Shown here piece by piece: positions 6,463-14,660 of a stretch of DNA of 16,225 bases; position 1 is the stretch's first letter, and the number at the start of each line of letters is the position of its first letter. Below the pieces are notes generated by a model that saw only the letters and a list, made by a program, of their open reading frames with translations, did not search any database and was not told the DNA's origin. The stretch covers positions 1 to 16,225 of the forward strand of contig CAMLRJ010000021.1 in assembly GCA_946482345.1 (NCBI GenBank). The letters are read 5' to 3'. A program made the position numbers and the translations under genes. This stretch comes from an uncultured Cellvibrio sp. (GTDB taxonomy: Bacteria; Pseudomonadota; Gammaproteobacteria; Pseudomonadales; Cellvibrionaceae).

Positions 6463-9355
6463 ATTCCTGCCTCCAATATAAATCGTTTACATCGTAAACT
6501 ACTGAAATTGCTCTTTCACTTGACGGGAAAGCAATAGCAAAAGCCATAATAGGCTTAGTCCAACCGGGCACTATAAGCTGGTCTTTCAAGCCACCATTAT
6601 CGTGATATGGGCTAAGGGGATATAAGAGCAACAAACCCCGGTCTATATCCCCCCCGATCCTTCCTCGTATTTCACGAATTGCTTTCCCGCTAGGAACAGA
6701 TGGTGGCTTGTCGCGGCCACGCGAAGGGTCAACCTTCCAAGCTTCGATAGTCAAAGCTAATGCTTTTCTCCAAATATCATCATTTATATCGATGCCTTCG
6801 TCTTTTGGGTCTGTTAACACACCAATCGCAAACTTAGTAGGGTCCTGCAAATTGGCGTCTTCAGGATCCTCCGTTTTTCTAATGAAATAGCTCTCATAGG
6901 GCATTCCACCGGGGAAGGTGTGATGATCGCCTCTGCCTTTTCCCCCACTTAATAATGCAACTGTCCATTTTTTTAGCTGCCCGGTATCAACCATCTTCGT
7001 TATGAATTCCGACAATACAGTTGCATTTGCGCTTGTAGCTGCGGGGTGCGTGAGGTAATTGCTAAGATATTCAGTGACATATGACACATCGACATCCCGC
7101 CAAAGCCGTGAATTCTTCCAATTATCAGGGGTACCATCACGTTGGTATTTTTGTGGTTCCTCCCACAGATTCCCAAGCGAAGTTATTAAAGTATCGGTGG
7201 CATCAAGGTTACGTTGCTGTACCGTTTTATCTCGATGAAAGAGTATGGTCTGCGGCCTTGTACCACAATATGAAAGGGCTAACTTTTGGGAGTTTCGCAT
7301 CTTCAGTGGCGATGTCACCATCATTACTTTATGGGAACGAACTTTTAATCCGTATAATTCTGGAGTGAGTTTTGCTGCGGCCATAAAGTCAAACTCTTCA
7401 CGGAGCTCTTCAGAGGCATCTGCAATATGCCCAAACCATGTAACTAAATCAGATGATGTATAAAGACGACACAAATCTAAGTAACCAGGACGGTAGCCAA
7501 ACCATCGTCCCATCTGCATTAAAGTGTCATACATCTTAGTAGTACGAACAAAGTAGCTAACACAAAGACCTTCGAGTGTGAGACCTCGAGATAATTTATC
7601 ACCACCTACTGCAATAACTTTTAGAGCTGCTCCGGGTGTTGCATAATCGAGTGCATCTTTTGCTGTTCCATTGATAGCTCGCACCTCGATATCTTCAAGT
7701 ACTTCAGGCAAGACTTCGAGGATCTCATTCCAGCTTGGCATTTCTGCAGGACGCTCTTCGTCTGGAGATAAAATTGCAACCTTATCTCTAGTTGGTAAAA
7801 AGTCACTTTCCCACTGTTGATGCAAATCACTTAACAATTCATCTGCATCTATACGTCGAACTATACGCTGACGCATGCGACGTATGGTGGTTTCGACCTG
7901 CTCATAAACGTGTTTTTGAACATCTACAAAACGTGTAACGTGTATCAACATTGAGCTATGTTGAGAACCTTGTCCTCTTAATTGTCTTGTCGAACATGCA
8001 AGGACAAATGCATAAATTGCCTCGCGTAATGATTTTGGAATTTCATATTCACCATCAATCATAGGAATATGAGTTTTCTTATGTGCTGGCGGCATCCATC
8101 CAACCATAGACCGCTCATCATAGACATCAAGAATTGAACGAGAAAGTGGCAAACCTTCCGTCCGACCATCATTTGTAAGTTTCCCAAACATACGAGTCGG
8201 CCCAACATAGTTGGAAGGCGCGGATAAATTTACAATAAAAGCTTTGGGGAATAGGTCAGGCCCCTCTTTTAACGTGGCGCCTTTATGGTGTATGAAAATA
8301 TTTGCAAATGGTGTTGCTGTATATCCAACATAAGCCTTTCGGGTAAATGAATGCAAAATCTGTCTAATCAAGCTATTAATTGTCTTGGGTTGATGTTCAA
8401 CATCAGGAGTCCCATCATCATTGAAAGCTTGTTCGCCGGTATCAACGGAACCATTGTCGGCTTCGTCATCGATCATAAGTAGAGGAATTTTAGTCACCAC
8501 GCTCCTACCACTTGTTTCATCAACAGTATCTGCAACCCTCTTTTGAATCCATTTTAATAACTCCGTTAGAACTGTCTTTTGTTTCTTAACTACAAACAGC
8601 CAAGGTCTCTCTTCAGGTGATATACCATTAAAATGCTTTGCTATCGCACTACTAAAATCACCATTCTCAGCCCTCGTTGTTGCCGAATTAGTTTTTAAAT
8701 CTTCGCCAAACTCAGCAACGCCTATAGGCATACCTGGATCGCGGGCAACCGTTGTTTCATAGCCAAGAAAACTTTCTTCAAGCCGCACCTGAGTCTGTGA
8801 CCTTAAGTTGTTATGCATACCAGCAAGGACGATTATTATTTTGTAACCAGCATCTGCAGCCTTACAGATAAGACCCGAATAGTTACTAGTTTTCCCTGAT
8901 TGGACATGCCCGACGACTAGACCACGCCGATCAGACGGATCTATCCGCTTTGGATCTTCTAGTAGACTGAGTATTTCATCTGTCGCATCATCAAGGCCAT
9001 CGACTACAACATCAGCAAGTTTTGACTCCAAATAATCCCTGTAACGACGCCAATATTGCCAATCACGTTTGCGTGATGCTGTTAGCCATGCGACATGATC
9101 GCTTGGGTCAACTAATGTTGTGGATTTCCCAATCCGATGACTGAAGCGTTGAATCAACATTGAAGCGGCTTGATTCAGCACTTCCTCGCTGACAGAGTTT
9201 CCTCCAAACATCATCGCTGAGAGTTTCACTTTGTCCTTTATGAAAGAAATAGTTACTTTGGACTTATCTTTCTCAGCTCTAATTATTCGTTGTGCAGTTG
9301 CAGTAATGTTCTCTAATAACTCAGTTTGCATGCACGCATCTTCCGTAAAATTCAT
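6446..9355 (-). CDS. Z1-domain helicase-like ATPase
   Basis: This 969-residue protein is a superfamily-2-type NTPase with the Z1 domain. Motifs in order: Walker A GHVQSGKTS (149-157, K155), a motif Ia-like VLAGMHNNLRSQT (176-188), Walker B/DEAD-type MIDDEAD (294-300), motif III GYTATPFAN (344-352), and the Z1 signature VGGDKLSRGLTLEGL (583-597) followed by YDTLMQMGRWFGYRPGYLDL (609-628), with arginines 590, 617 and 622 placed like helicase arginine fingers. The C-terminal ~330 residues are unassigned. The family sits next to MORC-type ATPases, DUF4420 nucleases and AIPR proteins in restriction/defence clusters and probably translocates on or remodels DNA there (inference from family). The ATG overlaps the stop of the MORC-type gene by 4 bp, with AAGGA 7 bases upstream. 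All ATPase motifs look intact. Confidence 0.95.
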   Translation of the reverse strand: MNFTEDACMQTELLENITATAQRIIRAEKDKSKVTISFIKDKVKLSAMMFGGNSVSEEVLNQAASMLIQRFSHRIGKSTTLVDPSDHVAWLTASRKRDWQYWRRYRDYLESKLADVVVDGLDDATDEILSLLEDPKRIDPSDRRGLVVGHVQSGKTSNYSGLICKAADAGYKIIIVLAGMHNNLRSQTQVRLEESFLGYETTVARDPGMPIGVAEFGEDLKTNSATTRAENGDFSSAIAKHFNGISPEERPWLFVVKKQKTVLTELLKWIQKRVADTVDETSGRSVVTKIPLLMIDDEADNGSVDTGEQAFNDDGTPDVEHQPKTINSLIRQILHSFTRKAYVGYTATPFANIFIHHKGATLKEGPDLFPKAFIVNLSAPSNYVGPTRMFGKLTNDGRTEGLPLSRSILDVYDERSMVGWMPPAHKKTHIPMIDGEYEIPKSLREAIYAFVLACSTRQLRGQGSQHSSMLIHVTRFVDVQKHVYEQVETTIRRMRQRIVRRIDADELLSDLHQQWESDFLPTRDKVAILSPDEERPAEMPSWNEILEVLPEVLEDIEVRAINGTAKDALDYATPGAALKVIAVGGDKLSRGLTLEGLCVSYFVRTTKMYDTLMQMGRWFGYRPGYLDLCRLYTSSDLVTWFGHIADASEELREEFDFMAAAKLTPELYGLKVRSHKVMMVTSPLKMRNSQKLALSYCGTRPQTILFHRDKTVQQRNLDATDTLITSLGNLWEEPQKYQRDGTPDNWKNSRLWRDVDVSYVTEYLSNYLTHPAATSANATVLSEFITKMVDTGQLKKWTVALLSGGKGRGDHHTFPGGMPYESYFIRKTEDPEDANLQDPTKFAIGVLTDPKDEGIDINDDIWRKALALTIEAWKVDPSRGRDKPPSVPSGKAIREIRGRIGGDIDRGLLLLYPLSPYHDNGGLKDQLIVPGWTKPIMAFAIAFPSSERAISVVYDVNDLYWRQEYGPLE

Positions 9356-10848
9356 TCTTTGATCCTTAAATTCGCGATGAGACTGGGATATTTTTGAAAT
9401 GGCTCAGTTCTGAGCATTGCCTTACGGGCTTCCTCGATACTTAGCCCTTTACGGTCAATTAAATCATTAAAAAGTATACTCGCGACCTCTATAACGGCTT
9501 CATTCGGCTCCCCTTCAAATCCTGTTCTTGGAGTATCCTTATTCTCAGCTGTGTCAAGCCAGATGCGCTGCACAGGAACGGTTTCCTCAATTACACGAAG
9601 CATTGCCCCGACTAAATCCTTGTGAGCTTTGCAAGCATCCATTACCGCTGAAACGGCAGGATGAGAAACATCAATCCTATAACGAATACCACTTTTCAAG
9701 TGCTCAACACGCCAAGCGTGCTCAATAGACTCGCTTCCAATACAAGTTGTTGGCGTCCCACGGAATGCAAAAACTTTACGTGCTTTGTCTCTCGTATTTT
9801 CTGCCAGTTTGGTAAGCCAGTTTCTGACAAAAACTGGCGGACGAGCAGTAGACTTTTTGATGTCAATCTTCCAGTCGGCATCTGCTGTATTTGGTATGTC
9901 GATACGAATTCTGGCAAGTCTTTGAGGCTCTTCACGTATCCAAGCACGACCCTTCCCTAGCCCCAACCAACTACCCGCGAGCAGAAGCCGCTTGTTACGA
10001 TAAACATAAAAGCCCTGTTGCGATGTCCACCCTTCGGGACCAGCAGCCTTTTGAAATTCGGATTCAGAAAGTTTGTCTTTATGAGGAAGGACATGACACT
10101 GAACTTCAATAATCCCTGATGCAGTGACCTTTCGCTCAACTGGCGACTCGAGTGCTTTTGCGGGATGCCCAGTCATAAATGGGTCCCATGGTACGACTCG
10201 TTTGTTATTGATTAACAGACTAAAATCCGGTCGAGGCCCTTCAATTAGTCGATGGAATATCATTCCCAGACGTAGCTCGATACCGTCGATTAAATCTACG
10301 AAGTGATTTGAATCGGTGTCTTGGGTAACTACTCTATCCATTAGCTCCCAAAGAACCACCGTGCCTGATTCAACCAAGGTTAACTTTTCGATAATCTGTT
10401 CTGATCCTGGCGCCGGCCCTTCAAGCATATACCAACCACTATCTAAGTAATTTGATATAGCATCTAGGTCCCAACGTAGACAGACAACTTGCCCCCCTTT
10501 GCATTTAGAGGCTACGGTGAGTCGACGGCACTGTGAAAATGATGCAGTCTTCAGGCCCATGCCAAATCGCCCAAGATCGGTTGAGTGCCTCTCGTCCAAG
10601 GGATTAAGTGTCCCAAGAGTCATAGCTGCTTCGAGCTCGGCATCATTCATACCACGACCGTTATCCAGAACGATTATTCGACTTTCCAATCCACTCCAAT
10701 CAAACTGCAAATGGACTTCAGTAGCTTTTGCTGAAACTGAATTGTCAATAATATCAGCAAGGGCTGACGCGGTTGAATACCCTAATCCCCTTAGAGCTTC
10801 CATCATCGCACTAGCTTTTGGCGGTGCGTGTCGTTTTTTATGAATCAC
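9352..10848 (-). CDS. MORC/HSP90-type GHKL ATPase
   Basis: This 498-residue cytosolic protein has a single N-terminal Bergerat ATP site: the N-box [11 protein letters not shown] (30-40), VLDNGRGM (60-67) and [15 protein letters not shown] (92-106). Residues 211-224 ([14 protein letters not shown]) match the transducer domain that follows the ATPase in prokaryotic MORC-type proteins. GHKL ATPases of this type dimerise on ATP binding and act as DNA clamps; here it would be the gate or clamp of the Z1/DUF4420 machine (inference). I take the GTG at 10848 as start because AAGGA lies 8 bases upstream; it overlaps the sigma-factor gene's end by 11 bp. The next Met (residue 15) would leave out the residues before the first helix. 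The stop overlaps the Z1 start by 4 bp. No residue expected for ATP binding is missing. Confidence 0.93.
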   Translation of the reverse strand: MIHKKRHAPPKASAMMEALRGLGYSTASALADIIDNSVSAKATEVHLQFDWSGLESRIIVLDNGRGMNDAELEAAMTLGTLNPLDERHSTDLGRFGMGLKTASFSQCRRLTVASKCKGGQVVCLRWDLDAISNYLDSGWYMLEGPAPGSEQIIEKLTLVESGTVVLWELMDRVVTQDTDSNHFVDLIDGIELRLGMIFHRLIEGPRPDFSLLINNKRVVPWDPFMTGHPAKALESPVERKVTASGIIEVQCHVLPHKDKLSESEFQKAAGPEGWTSQQGFYVYRNKRLLLAGSWLGLGKGRAWIREEPQRLARIRIDIPNTADADWKIDIKKSTARPPVFVRNWLTKLAENTRDKARKVFAFRGTPTTCIGSESIEHAWRVEHLKSGIRYRIDVSHPAVSAVMDACKAHKDLVGAMLRVIEETVPVQRIWLDTAENKDTPRTGFEGEPNEAVIEVASILFNDLIDRKGLSIEEARKAMLRTEPFQKYPSLIANLRIKE

Positions 10849-13216
10849 TACCGAATTCCTTATCTAAAAATGGTGCAAGAATTCCCTTTCGCTCTCGATT
10901 AAAAAGCTTATTCATCGCCTTTGATTCAATTTGCCTTATTCGCTCACGTGTGACGCCAAATGACTGCCCTACCTCTTCAAGGGTCATTTCGTTCGATTCA
11001 AATAGCCCGAAACGGGAAATAATAACTTCCCTAGAACGTGCGTCAAACTCCTGCAACATGTCGTGTATTGTTGCGCAAAGGGATTCATAAATTACTTTCT
11101 CTTCAGGGGTTTGTGAGTCTTTATCTTCTAAAAGGTCGATTTTAGAGGCATTAGCAGAAAGTGCTTTTTCATCAAGCGATTCAATCCTCTCGAACATAGT
11201 TAGTAGCTGCCAAGTTAATTGAAGTGAAATACCATTACGCTTAGCAGTGTCAATATCACGCTCGACAATCCCCATTTTTGTTTGTATTTCTTCACGATCG
11301 CTAATAAACCTTCTAGCTCTATCTTGGATATGTACTGGCGCCCTGACAGTTCTTTCTTTATCAGTGATCGCACGTGACACTTGTTGACGAATCCACCAAG
11401 TTGCATATGTAGAAAATCGGAAGCCGCGTCGCCAATCAAATCGCTCAACAGCTTTCATCAGCCCTATGTTTGCTTCTTGAATTAGATCATCAAGCGACAA
11501 AGTAGACCATGAATATTTCTTAGCGATAGATATTGCTAACCTTAGATTACTCTGAATCAAACGTTCCCGCGCTATGGCGTAACTGTCTAATGAGGCTTCA
11601 AAATCTTTGTATGCAGGAGATAAATTTTTGTAGTTTGAAAGTTCAAAAAGGAACTGACGAGTTAATTTCATTTCATTCAAAGCATCTAGCGAAAGCTCAA
11701 GGTTTCCATCGGCCTGGCGAAGAGATGTCACAGCTACAATAAAAGCTGATAAAGCAGTTTGACTGCCGTCTTCGGTCTCCTCGTCTAGAGGATTCAAAAC
11801 TTCATCAGTAATGTGAACATCCGAATCGGAATCAACCTGCAATTCAGTGCCTCGACTTACAAACCTAATGGCAAGTTCACCTCGAGTTACCTTTTCGGCA
11901 GCATGAAACAAAACATCAAGCCCCTCTGGCCATCTGGCTAGCGCGGATAAAGCATCTACTAATGCATTTTCCATTTGTTGGCTAAGTGAAATTTCCTCTT
12001 CGGCTTCTAGAAGCTTCCCTCGAACATCTTTCGCGTAAAATTTAAATGGCTCGCTATAGTTGGACGCTAATTCCATCAGGAACTCTTTAGCTTCATCTAC
12101 TTGACCTTTAACTTCTGAAGATATGTGTTCTAAATAATCTTCGCTATTGTAAAGACCGCTATAATCGCCAACTATTAAACCAAGCTCGCCTATGACAGCT
12201 GTTATTAGCCTTTCTGATTCATACTCCCTAGTACCATCAACACTTAAACACCGGTCGATTACATCTACTTCAGAAACACTGCCTAAATTTACGGCTTGCA
12301 GGAAAAAATCTGTGAAGGTTTCATCGATATTACCCGTTTCTAATAAAGCTGAACGCTCCGGTAGGTATAGGTCGATATCATCCCAATCGTTATCTTTGTC
12401 TAGAACTTGGTGCCGGCCTATCGCTTGATGGATATTTTTGACTGATTGAAGAACTTTCTCGTCCCCGAGAGGCGCTACTGAATCTTGTTCTGGCTCCCAG
12501 TCGTCCGTGAAGTCAGCTTCAAAAGGAACCTCATCTATTTGAAAATTATCCAGCGGAGTTGGGGACGGTTTAGTTTCAGAAGCGCAAGTTGCGCAATAGT
12601 TGTGGGAATTTTCAGCTACTCTGGCTTCAACACTTTGAAGTTCAATTACCACGAAGTCTTCATGAGTTAAAGCTTCATTTTCTCTAGTATCCAACTCTCG
12701 ATTCGCTTTATCTGGAATTACGTCCACGTCATCAATGGGCGATTTAACGACTCTAGGTATCGTTACGCTATCGGATGATTTAAGACCTAGATAACCGTCC
12801 GCTGATGCCTCTTCCAATCTTTCAATAGAGGCAATTTCCTGACATATGCTCAAATTATCAATATGGCTGGATAGAACACTATTACAACTTTCGGTGACGG
12901 CTTTCGAAGTTTCTGATTCTGGGGTTGACCCTTTGTTAATGTGCTCAGTTAACAAATCAACTATGTCGGGACAATGACTTAAAGCAGCATAAGTCATCGC
13001 GTTCTTACCATTTTGGTCAACTAAAGTTGGGTCCGCACCTGCATTTAGTAAAAGCTTTACAGCTTCTGTATTTTTTCTAACTGTGGCAAGAATTAGAGGT
13101 GTAGACCCAGAATTGTCTTTTCCATTTAAATCATCACCACGTTGGATATGAAAATTTAGCGCTGTTAAAGCGTTAGAAACAACCGCAAGGCGTAGCAATG
13201 GATTAAGCTTTGACAT
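10838..13216 (-). CDS. Ankyrin-repeat / RpoD-like sigma-70 fusion
   Basis: This 792-residue protein (ATG at 13216) joins ankyrin repeats to a near-complete group-1-like sigma factor. Residues ~5-96 hold two clear ankyrin repeats ([24 protein letters not shown] at 37-60; [18 protein letters not shown] at 72-89) and a degenerate first one. An acidic linker (~97-290) contains one CATC. Residues ~305-350 resemble sigma region 1.1, ~398-425 region 1.2 ([15 protein letters not shown]), ~426-456 the non-essential region, ~545-618 region 2 ([40 protein letters not shown]), ~620-675 region 3, and ~705-780 region 4 with the helix-turn-helix [20 protein letters not shown] (745-764). An upstream TTG (13222) is in frame, but AGG with 7-base spacing favours the ATG. 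It overlaps the upstream TM-peptide gene by 14 bp and the MORC gene by 11 bp. Likely a sigma factor dedicated to this island, with ankyrin repeats as protein-binding regulator (inference). Confidence 0.93.
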   Translation of the reverse strand: MSKLNPLLRLAVVSNALTALNFHIQRGDDLNGKDNSGSTPLILATVRKNTEAVKLLLNAGADPTLVDQNGKNAMTYAALSHCPDIVDLLTEHINKGSTPESETSKAVTESCNSVLSSHIDNLSICQEIASIERLEEASADGYLGLKSSDSVTIPRVVKSPIDDVDVIPDKANRELDTRENEALTHEDFVVIELQSVEARVAENSHNYCATCASETKPSPTPLDNFQIDEVPFEADFTDDWEPEQDSVAPLGDEKVLQSVKNIHQAIGRHQVLDKDNDWDDIDLYLPERSALLETGNIDETFTDFFLQAVNLGSVSEVDVIDRCLSVDGTREYESERLITAVIGELGLIVGDYSGLYNSEDYLEHISSEVKGQVDEAKEFLMELASNYSEPFKFYAKDVRGKLLEAEEEISLSQQMENALVDALSALARWPEGLDVLFHAAEKVTRGELAIRFVSRGTELQVDSDSDVHITDEVLNPLDEETEDGSQTALSAFIVAVTSLRQADGNLELSLDALNEMKLTRQFLFELSNYKNLSPAYKDFEASLDSYAIARERLIQSNLRLAISIAKKYSWSTLSLDDLIQEANIGLMKAVERFDWRRGFRFSTYATWWIRQQVSRAITDKERTVRAPVHIQDRARRFISDREEIQTKMGIVERDIDTAKRNGISLQLTWQLLTMFERIESLDEKALSANASKIDLLEDKDSQTPEEKVIYESLCATIHDMLQEFDARSREVIISRFGLFESNEMTLEEVGQSFGVTRERIRQIESKAMNKLFNRERKGILAPFLDKEFGSDS

Positions 13217-13379
13217 GACCAAGCCTGTAAATTGAAGGCATTGCCATTAATGCTAAAACAGCAAAATGAGCTAATAAGCTCACTAAACCGCATAAGGATA
13301 GGACACGAAATTTTACGAATCCAAAAACAGATGACGACTTCTTGTTAAACGACTGCTTTCCATTCAACTTCGCTTCCAA
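13203..13379 (-). CDS. Small single-TM protein coupled to the sigma-factor gene
   Basis: This is a 58-residue frame starting at TTG 13379, chosen because AGGAG lies 6 bases upstream (13390-13386), the strongest ribosome-binding site in this gap. The product has a lysine-rich N-terminus ([14 protein letters not shown]), then a hydrophobic span of ~22 residues ([22 protein letters not shown], 26-47) and a short tail, [11 protein letters not shown]. By the positive-inside rule the N-terminus would be cytoplasmic. Its TAA overlaps the sigma-factor ATG by 14 bp, so the two are probably translationally coupled. I recognise no family. It could be a membrane anchor or anti-sigma peptide, or merely a leader whose translation exposes the sigma start; the sequence does not decide. 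The non-ATG start lowers confidence. Confidence 0.5.
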   Translation of the reverse strand: MEAKLNGKQSFNKKSSSVFGFVKFRVLSLCGLVSLLAHFAVLALMAMPSIYRLGHVKA

Positions 13380-13385
13380 CAAATT

Positions 13386-13390
13386 CTCCT
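13386..13390 (-). promoter_or_regulatory. Shine-Dalgarno AGGAG for the small TM protein
   Basis: On the minus strand AGGAG is followed by six bases and TTG at 13379 (another TTG lies three bases closer). It is the only strong ribosome-binding site between the alpA gene and the sigma-factor gene in this orientation, which supports translation entering here rather than at the weaker AGG in front of the sigma ATG. Confidence 0.5.
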
Positions 13391-13671
13391 GATATTTCCC
13401 TATGGAGCCCAATTTAACAAAAAAACATCTCAAAGAGACTCTGTTCAATCCAAATTCATAAAAACACCAGACTGAGCAATTTCAATTTTGCAGGAAAGTA
13501 ATTTTGACGAATTTTTGCGTTCAACATTAAATGTTGATGCAGTTCCCAAATTAGCAAATAGGGTGTCAGCCAACAAGTATCTTTTATTTGTATCGATGAA
13601 ATACTCGTTTTAACTTAAAGCTGTAGAGGAATAACGGATAAATTAATAAAATTTCAGAGATGAATGAATAA
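13391..13671. promoter_or_regulatory. Leader region upstream of the sigma operon
   Basis: This AT-rich gap between the alpA-like gene and the small TM gene holds no further gene that I can support. It should contain the operon promoter. The best minus-strand candidate is TTGAAA (13485-13480) with TATGAA (13460-13455), but the 19-base spacer is long, so it is weak. A perfect 8-1-8 palindrome lies at 13521-13537. A GTTCCCAAA motif at 13542-13550 repeats the arm of the putative recombinase site near 14544. Transcription from the alpA-like gene could also read through. Confidence 0.4.
13521..13537. promoter_or_regulatory. Perfect 17-bp palindrome, candidate operator
   Basis: TCAACATT, one central A, then AATGTTGA: both 8-base arms match exactly. 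It lies about 140 bp upstream of the first gene of the sigma operon and 36 bp upstream of the best promoter candidate. Size and symmetry fit a dimeric repressor site. The binding protein is unknown; the nearby AlpA-like regulator is one possibility. Confidence 0.4.
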
Positions 13672-13857
13672 CTACTGAGAGTCTCTTTGAGAGATTCGTG
13701 CATTTACCCAATCGTTGATCTCACTCTCCACCCAAGCAGCTACCCGCACACCCAATTTCACTGGCTTCGGAAAATTCCCTTCAGCAATAAATTTGTAAAC
13801 AGTTGACCGAGCTAGCCCGGTGCATTCCATCACTTGTTTCAGTCGGATGAGTTTCAT
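13672..13857 (-). CDS. AlpA-family excisionase-like transcriptional regulator
   Basis: This 61-residue protein is a single winged helix-turn-helix of the AlpA/MerR-like type: [20 protein letters not shown] (5-24), then the wing [11 protein letters not shown] (26-36) and [15 protein letters not shown] (40-54). The length and this pattern are typical of AlpA, a DNA-binding regulator of prophage and island integrases and an excision helper. The ATG has AGGGGA 6 bases upstream. It is divergent from radC, sharing a 152-bp intergenic region, and lies 292 bp upstream of the sigma operon on the same strand. It may control integrase expression, excision or the sigma operon (inference). Confidence 0.92.
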   Translation of the reverse strand: MKLIRLKQVMECTGLARSTVYKFIAEGNFPKPVKLGVRVAAWVESEINDWVNARISQRDSQ

Positions 13858-14009
13858 TTTGGATCCCCTGTGTTAAGTCCAAAACATCAGGGAATGTCGT
13901 AATTTTTGACTTCCCGGCCGATGACCCTTTCAGGCCCGGTTTCGACCGAATTTCAGATATATATCACCTATGTGCATATACCCAAACGCTGTCAAAAGGA
14001 GACAAAAAT
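13858..14009. promoter_or_regulatory. Divergent intergenic region alpA-like / radC
   Basis: Both flanking genes start outward from this 152-bp segment, so it must hold promoters for each. An AT-rich patch, GATATATATCACCTATGTGCATATA (described here at 13956-13979), could provide -10 elements, but I find no well-spaced -35 partner. The ribosome-binding sites AGGGGA (alpA side) and AAGGAG (radC side) are clear. Confidence 0.45.
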
Positions 14010-14486
14010 ATGCACAACAAACCTACAGTAAGTGAAGCACTAAAATGGTCGGTCACTGCACTCGAAGTGCTGAGCAAAGCTGCCGACATCATCGGTAAAA
14101 AGCTCAACCGCAATTCGGTGTTTACCAGCCCGCAAGCTACCAAAGACTTTCTGACGTACAAACTGGCCCCGTATGAGCGGGAGGTGTTTTGTGTGCTGTT
14201 GCTAGATAGCCAGCATCGGCTAATTGAATTTCAGGAACTGTTTTTCGGCACTATCGATGCGACAGCGGTGTACCCGCGTGAGGTGGTTAAGTTGGTGTTG
14301 GAACACAATGCCGCAGCCGTGATCTTCGCGCACAACCATCCATCCGGAGTGGCTGAACCATCAGTCGCGGATAAAAGCATCACACAGAAGCTGACCTCAG
14401 CACTCGCGCTTATCGACGTGCGGGTACTCGACCATATCGTGGTTGGGGAAACGCAGGTGTCATTTGCCGAGCATGGACTTATTTAG
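14010..14486 (+). CDS. radC: RadC-like JAB/MPN-domain protein (short form)
   Basis: This 158-residue protein has the RadC JAMM-type metal site: E76 in FQELFFG, HNHPSG at 108-113 (H108, H110) and D121 in PSVADKSI. The helix-hairpin-helix part that precedes this domain in longer chromosomal RadC proteins is absent; the ~40 N-terminal residues are different. Such short RadC proteins are frequent on genomic islands, prophages and integrative elements. Despite the name, a DNA-repair role is not supported for the family in general and its activity remains undefined. The ATG has AAGGAG 8 bases upstream. It is followed 174 bp later by the integrase on the same strand. Base composition is clearly more GC-rich than the sigma operon. 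Confidence 0.95.
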   Translation: MHNKPTVSEALKWSVTALEVLSKAADIIGKKLNRNSVFTSPQATKDFLTYKLAPYEREVFCVLLLDSQHRLIEFQELFFGTIDATAVYPREVVKLVLEHNAAAVIFAHNHPSGVAEPSVADKSITQKLTSALALIDVRVLDHIVVGETQVSFAEHGLI

Positions 14487-14543
14487 GGTAGATACCGAGT
14501 GCCTTTGCCGGCTTTTTCCGTCCCCACTATAGATAGACGATTT

Positions 14544-14574
14544 CAGGTTCCCAAAGTGACATTTTGGGAACCTG
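14544..14574. repeat. 12-7-12 bp inverted-arm site, candidate recombinase core site
   Basis: CAGGTTCCCAAA (14544-14555), a 7-base spacer GTGACAT, then TTTGGGAACCTG (14563-14574): the two 12-base arms are perfect inverted copies. Two inverted arms of 11-13 bp around a 6-8 bp spacer is the form of tyrosine-recombinase core sites such as dif, lox and FRT. It sits 87 bp upstream of a tyrosine recombinase gene. No T run follows, which argues against a terminator. Binding by the neighbouring enzyme is inference. Confidence 0.6.
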
Positions 14575-14660
14575 CGAAGTCTTTATTGGTGCGGGGTCTT
14601 GCCGGAAAGTCAGGCTGAGGTTGTCTTTTTTGCGTTTTAATCGAAAAGAGGAACTTGACC

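Noticed and set aside
7081..7463. Plus-strand frames up to 95 codons within the Z1 gene
   Set aside because: They overlap each other and the well-supported Z1 coding frame; no motif or start signal supports them.
10499..11090. Plus-strand frames of 114 and 90 codons over the MORC and sigma starts
   Set aside because: They lie antisense to the conserved ATPase N-box and to sigma region 4; arginine/serine-rich shadow composition.
13542..14574. The two GTTCCCAAA-containing sites as an attL/attR pair
   Set aside because: The 7-base spacers (TTAGCAA versus GTGACAT) differ, one arm is degenerate, and the enclosed DNA would exclude the integrase and the defence cargo.
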